Source of the DNA: Synechococcus sp. KORDI-52
GTDB taxonomy: Bacteria > Cyanobacteriota > Cyanobacteriia > PCC-6307 > Cyanobiaceae
Direction of reading: 5' to 3'
Assembly (NCBI RefSeq): GCF_000737595.1
Contig: NZ_CP006271.1
Span: 1,426,001-1,490,000, forward strand
Length of the DNA stretch: 64,000 nt
Positions 61,409 through 64,000 of the stretch are shown piece after piece. How positions within the stretch are numbered: position 1 is the stretch's first letter; each line of letters opens with the position of its first letter. Below the pieces are notes generated by a model. That model was given only the letters and a program-made list of their open reading frames with translations, ran no database searches and had not been told where the DNA came from. The position numbers and the translations under genes are program-made.

Positions 61409-63232
61409 GTGAGCCTGATTTCAGAGATCAATCAGGCGAAGCCACCTTTCATGACTGAACAGCAACAGCAGCGCGACGATTCCTCCTGCGCAGTGGATCT
61501 TTCTGCATCCGCGCTTCCGGAATCCAACCCGAATGCTGAGGTGTTCACCACCACCATCACATCGGCCGAGCCGGAATCCGGTTTCGCCGGCTTCGGTTTC
61601 AGTGAGGCCCTGCTCCGCACCCTGGCCGACAAGGGGTACAGCGAACCATCTCCCATTCAGAAGGCGGCCTTCCCCGAGCTGATGCTCGGCCGCGATCTGG
61701 TGGGTCAGGCCCAGACCGGCACCGGCAAAACAGCAGCGTTTGCGTTGCCGTTGCTCGAGCGTCTCGAGAGCGGCCAGAAGACACCCCAGGCCCTGGTTCT
61801 CGCCCCCACACGGGAGCTGGCGATGCAGGTGGCCGAGTCGTTCAAGGCCTATTCCGCCGGCCATCCCCACCTGAAGGTGTTGGCTGTCTACGGAGGCACA
61901 GATTTCCGCTCTCAGATCAGTGCCCTCAGGCGCGGGGTTGATGTGGTGGTGGGCACCCCCGGACGGGTGATGGACCACATGCGTCAGGGCACGCTCGACA
62001 CCAGCGGTCTGCGCAGCCTGGTGCTCGATGAAGCGGACGAAATGCTCCGCATGGGCTTCATCGACGATGTGGAGTGGATCCTCGATCAGCTTCCTGAGCA
62101 GCGCCAGGTGGTTCTGTTCTCCGCGACGATGCCTCCTGAGATCCGTCGCCTGTCCAAGCGTTATCTCAAGGACCCGGCTGAGGTCACGATCCGCACCAAG
62201 GATCAGGAAGGCAAACGGATCCGCCAGCGTTCGATCACGGTGCCGATGCCGCACAAGCTCGAGGCCCTGCAACGGGTCCTTGACGCCTGTGGTGGTGAGG
62301 GCGTGATCATCTTTGCCCGCACCAAGGCAATCACCCTGACCGTGGCCGAAACCCTTGAGGCCGCTGGCCATCAGGTGGCGGTGCTCAATGGCGACGTTCC
62401 CCAGAACCAACGGGAACGCACCGTGGAGCGTCTGCGCAGTGGATCGGTCGACATCCTCGTGGCCACCGACGTTGCAGCGCGGGGTCTCGATGTGGAGCGC
62501 ATCGGCCTGGTGATCAACTACGACATGCCGTTCGACAGCGAGGCCTACGTGCACCGCATCGGCCGGACGGGTCGGGCTGGACGCACCGGCGAAGCGGTTC
62601 TGTTCGTGACTCCACGGGAACGACGCTTCATTCGCAACCTCGAGCGGGCCACCGGTCAGCCGATCGAAGCGATGGAGGTGCCCGGCAACACAGCCATCAA
62701 CCAGGGACGTCTGGACAGGCTGCGCAAGCGCTTGAGTGATGCGGCCCAGGCGCAACGACCTGATGCCGATGAAGCAGCCCTGCTGCAGGAGTTGATGCAG
62801 CGGGTGGCCACGGAGCTCGAGCTCAGCCCCGAGCAGCTCGCCATGGCTGCACTCAACCTGGCCATCGGACCCGATGCTCTGCTGCGAAAGGGCGACGATG
62901 ACTGGATTCAGAACACCCGTCGCAACGATCGCGACCGCGATCGCCATTCAGGAGACCGCCGTGAGCGGCGCGAGCGTCCTGCACGGGCCCCTGAGGAGAA
63001 CATGCAGCGCTACCGCGTTGAGGTGGGTCACCGCGATCGCGTCAAGCCGGGCAACCTGGTGGGCGCCATCGCCGGCGAGACCGGTCTGCAGGGCCGGATG
63101 ATCGGCCGCATCCAGATCTTCGACAATCACAGCCTTGTGGATTTGCCCAAGGGCATGCCCGAGGATGTGTTCAACAGCCTTCGACGACTGCGCGTGATGA
63201 ACCGCGAACTTCAAATCAGGCAGGCCTCCTGA
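61409..63232 (+). CDS. DEAD-box ATP-dependent RNA helicase (DeaD/CsdA-like)
   Basis: The 607-residue product (GTG start; an ATG at 61451 is possible) has the Q motif (YSEPSPIQKAAFPELM), AQTGTGKTAAFALP, PTRELAMQ, DEAD (LVLDEADEMLRMGF), SAT, and HRIGRTGRAGRTGEAV. The C-terminal third has a DbpA-type RNA-binding domain (NLVGAIAGETGLQGRMIG) after an Arg/Asp-rich linker. Such helicases help ribosome assembly and mRNA decay, often in the cold. It overlaps the next gene start by 1 nt. Confidence 0.95.
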   Translation: MSLISEINQAKPPFMTEQQQQRDDSSCAVDLSASALPESNPNAEVFTTTITSAEPESGFAGFGFSEALLRTLADKGYSEPSPIQKAAFPELMLGRDLVGQAQTGTGKTAAFALPLLERLESGQKTPQALVLAPTRELAMQVAESFKAYSAGHPHLKVLAVYGGTDFRSQISALRRGVDVVVGTPGRVMDHMRQGTLDTSGLRSLVLDEADEMLRMGFIDDVEWILDQLPEQRQVVLFSATMPPEIRRLSKRYLKDPAEVTIRTKDQEGKRIRQRSITVPMPHKLEALQRVLDACGGEGVIIFARTKAITLTVAETLEAAGHQVAVLNGDVPQNQRERTVERLRSGSVDILVATDVAARGLDVERIGLVINYDMPFDSEAYVHRIGRTGRAGRTGEAVLFVTPRERRFIRNLERATGQPIEAMEVPGNTAINQGRLDRLRKRLSDAAQAQRPDADEAALLQELMQRVATELELSPEQLAMAALNLAIGPDALLRKGDDDWIQNTRRNDRDRDRHSGDRRERRERPARAPEENMQRYRVEVGHRDRVKPGNLVGAIAGETGLQGRMIGRIQIFDNHSLVDLPKGMPEDVFNSLRRLRVMNRELQIRQAS

Positions 63233-63480
63233 TGCGCTTTCTTGTGGCTGTTGCTCTGGCTTCGGTTCCTGTTGCAGCCGCCGGCTCAGACAACAGCCTG
63301 ATCACCCAGTTCTGCAGAACGGCCGTTAACGCCGAGCTTCAGAGCGCGGGGAAAGTTCCCCCAGAGGGAATGGTTGAGGACACCTGCCGCTGTTTTCTGG
63401 CAGAGGTTCAGGACGGTGCCGGCATCCAGGCAGCACAGGCCACCTGCAAGGCCGAAGCGGCAAAGACCTACGGACTCTGA
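63232..63480 (+). CDS. Small secreted protein with conserved cysteines
   Basis: The 82-residue product has a signal peptide (MRFLVAVALASVPVAAAGSD) and four Cys (QFCRTAVN, EDTCRCFL, ATCKAEA). Its ATG overlaps the helicase TGA (TGATG), so it is likely coupled. Probably lumenal or periplasmic; function unknown. Confidence 0.7.
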   Translation: MRFLVAVALASVPVAAAGSDNSLITQFCRTAVNAELQSAGKVPPEGMVEDTCRCFLAEVQDGAGIQAAQATCKAEAAKTYGL

Positions 63481-63498
63481 TCCACAGGACTGCTTGGG

Positions 63499-63693
63499 TT
63501 AGGGACCGCTCACCTGAACTGTGCCCTCAGACTGCGGCAGGGACAGCTGCTCCATCGTCTGAATCCACTCGAAGTGCTCGTTCGGTGTGGCCTGCCGAAT
63601 CAAGTCGCTAAGCAGTGCAAACTTGTCAACCGGGTCCAGTTCGCCGTCGGCGGTCCAGCACAGGGCTTGGAAGCAAAGGTCATTGAACGTCAT
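63499..63693 (-). CDS. Small helical hypothetical protein
   Basis: The ATG at 63693 gives 64 residues (MTFNDLCFQALCWTADGELD...), helical. The start lies 5 nt after a strong hairpin in its leader. A longer in-frame start at 63897 would run across the hairpin and looks less likely. Function unknown. Confidence 0.6.
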   Translation of the reverse strand: MTFNDLCFQALCWTADGELDPVDKFALLSDLIRQATPNEHFEWIQTMEQLSLPQSEGTVQVSGP

Positions 63694-63698
63694 TTTTT

Positions 63699-63724
63699 CC
63701 AGTGTCAGGGTTGCCTGACACTGG
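63699..63724 (-). promoter_or_regulatory. 11-bp hairpin directly before a start codon
   Basis: On the minus strand CCAGTGTCAGG and CCTGACACTGG form a perfect 11-bp stem with a 4-nt loop. The 3' arm ends 5 nt before the ATG at 63693 (AAAAA between), so it overlaps the ribosome-binding region and may control translation. A protein-binding palindrome is an alternative. Confidence 0.75.
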
Positions 63725-63889
63725 AGTAGATGGCTTGGTCGCGGGCCAGTCTCCGCGATTGCTTCCTGTTTTTGTGTTGTTTCGTGCGACAGCCCTGTAA
63801 CGTCATCGGGTTCACGCTTGAGCTCTGGCCCTTTCCGAGAATTCGGAGCCAGCTCAGGATGTCGAGCACGTTCAACGGTTCCACGGTCC

Positions 63890-64000
63890 ATGACCATCTA
63901 CATCGGCAATCTTTCGTTCCAGGCGGAGCAGGAGCACCTCTTCGATCTCTTCAGTGAGTACGGCGAGGTGAAGAACTGCAGCCTGCCCCTGGATCGTGAG
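63890..64000 (+). CDS. RNA-binding protein with RRM domain, partial
   Basis: The ATG at 63890 starts MTIYIGNLSFQAEQEHLFDL, then FSEYGEVKNCSLPLDRE, and runs off the window. IYIGNLSF is the RNP2 motif of single-RRM cyanobacterial RNA-binding (Rbp) proteins, which are often cold-regulated. Only the N-terminal 37 residues are visible. Confidence 0.88.
   Translation, partial: MTIYIGNLSFQAEQEHLFDLFSEYGEVKNCSLPLDRE

Noticed and set aside
61421-62947. 508-codon frame antisense to the DEAD-box helicase
   Set aside because: The sense gene has every helicase motif; the antisense frame is His/Gly-rich noise from GC-rich codons.

Overview
The window looks like part of the chromosome of a marine unicellular cyanobacterium, most likely a marine Synechococcus. 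The signs are a high-light-inducible (Hli) protein, PsbY, the carotenoid isomerase CrtH, Ycf54, TrmFO, a GrxD/BolA pair, a full recCBD cluster, GC-rich core genes packed with 1-4 nt overlaps, and very many small proteins of the kind typical of picocyanobacterial variable regions. No rRNA and no CRISPR array was seen. Two tRNAs (Pro-TGG and Lys-TTT) lie at 38.0 and 39.4 kb.

Layout. 0-5.7 kb: a histone-deacetylase-like hydrolase overlapping a PNPOx-like flavoprotein, a small operon ending in a DUF427 protein, and two TerB-like paralogues around a 52-residue protein with a repeated heptad. 5.7-17.4 kb: an Hli gene, a membrane protein, many tiny zinc-ribbon or single-helix proteins, a glutaredoxin-MauE-type fusion, a Coq4-like gene broken by one frameshift, a 16-G tract upstream of a secreted protein, and a DUF1269 protein. 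17.4-37.9 kb: a genomic island with lower coding density. It holds three copies of a ~0.5-0.66 kb degenerate element (two direct, one inverted), duplicated secreted proteins, four partial copies of one gene start, a chimeric cysteine-rich gene copy, a GIY-YIG-like gene with two in-frame stops, a secreted protein with four 28-residue repeats, remnants of tyrosine recombinases, and about 20 small proteins. The island ends at tRNA-Pro, whose 3' end faces it. 38-64 kb: dense core genome. It carries a renalase-like oxidoreductase, gamma-carbonic anhydrase, psbY, trmFO, a cation-efflux protein, crtH, a lipoprotein, an atypical OmpR-type regulator, grxD/bolA, plsC, pdxJ, ycf54, a phosphoesterase, recC, recB, recD, a mannose-6-phosphate-isomerase-type cupin, a DEAD-box RNA helicase and the start of an RRM protein.

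How the genes fit together. The right third is housekeeping: photosystem II and pigment metabolism (psbY, crtH, ycf54), tRNA modification (trmFO), Fe-S handling (grxD with bolA), vitamin B6 (pdxJ) and recombination repair (recC-recB-recD in one coupled run). The middle third is an accessory region shaped by duplication, truncation and recombinase decay; most of its live genes are small secreted or membrane proteins of unknown role. Many genes shorter than 60 codons were found by reading frames by eye and carry moderate confidence. Assignments rest on motifs I recognise, since no database search could be run.
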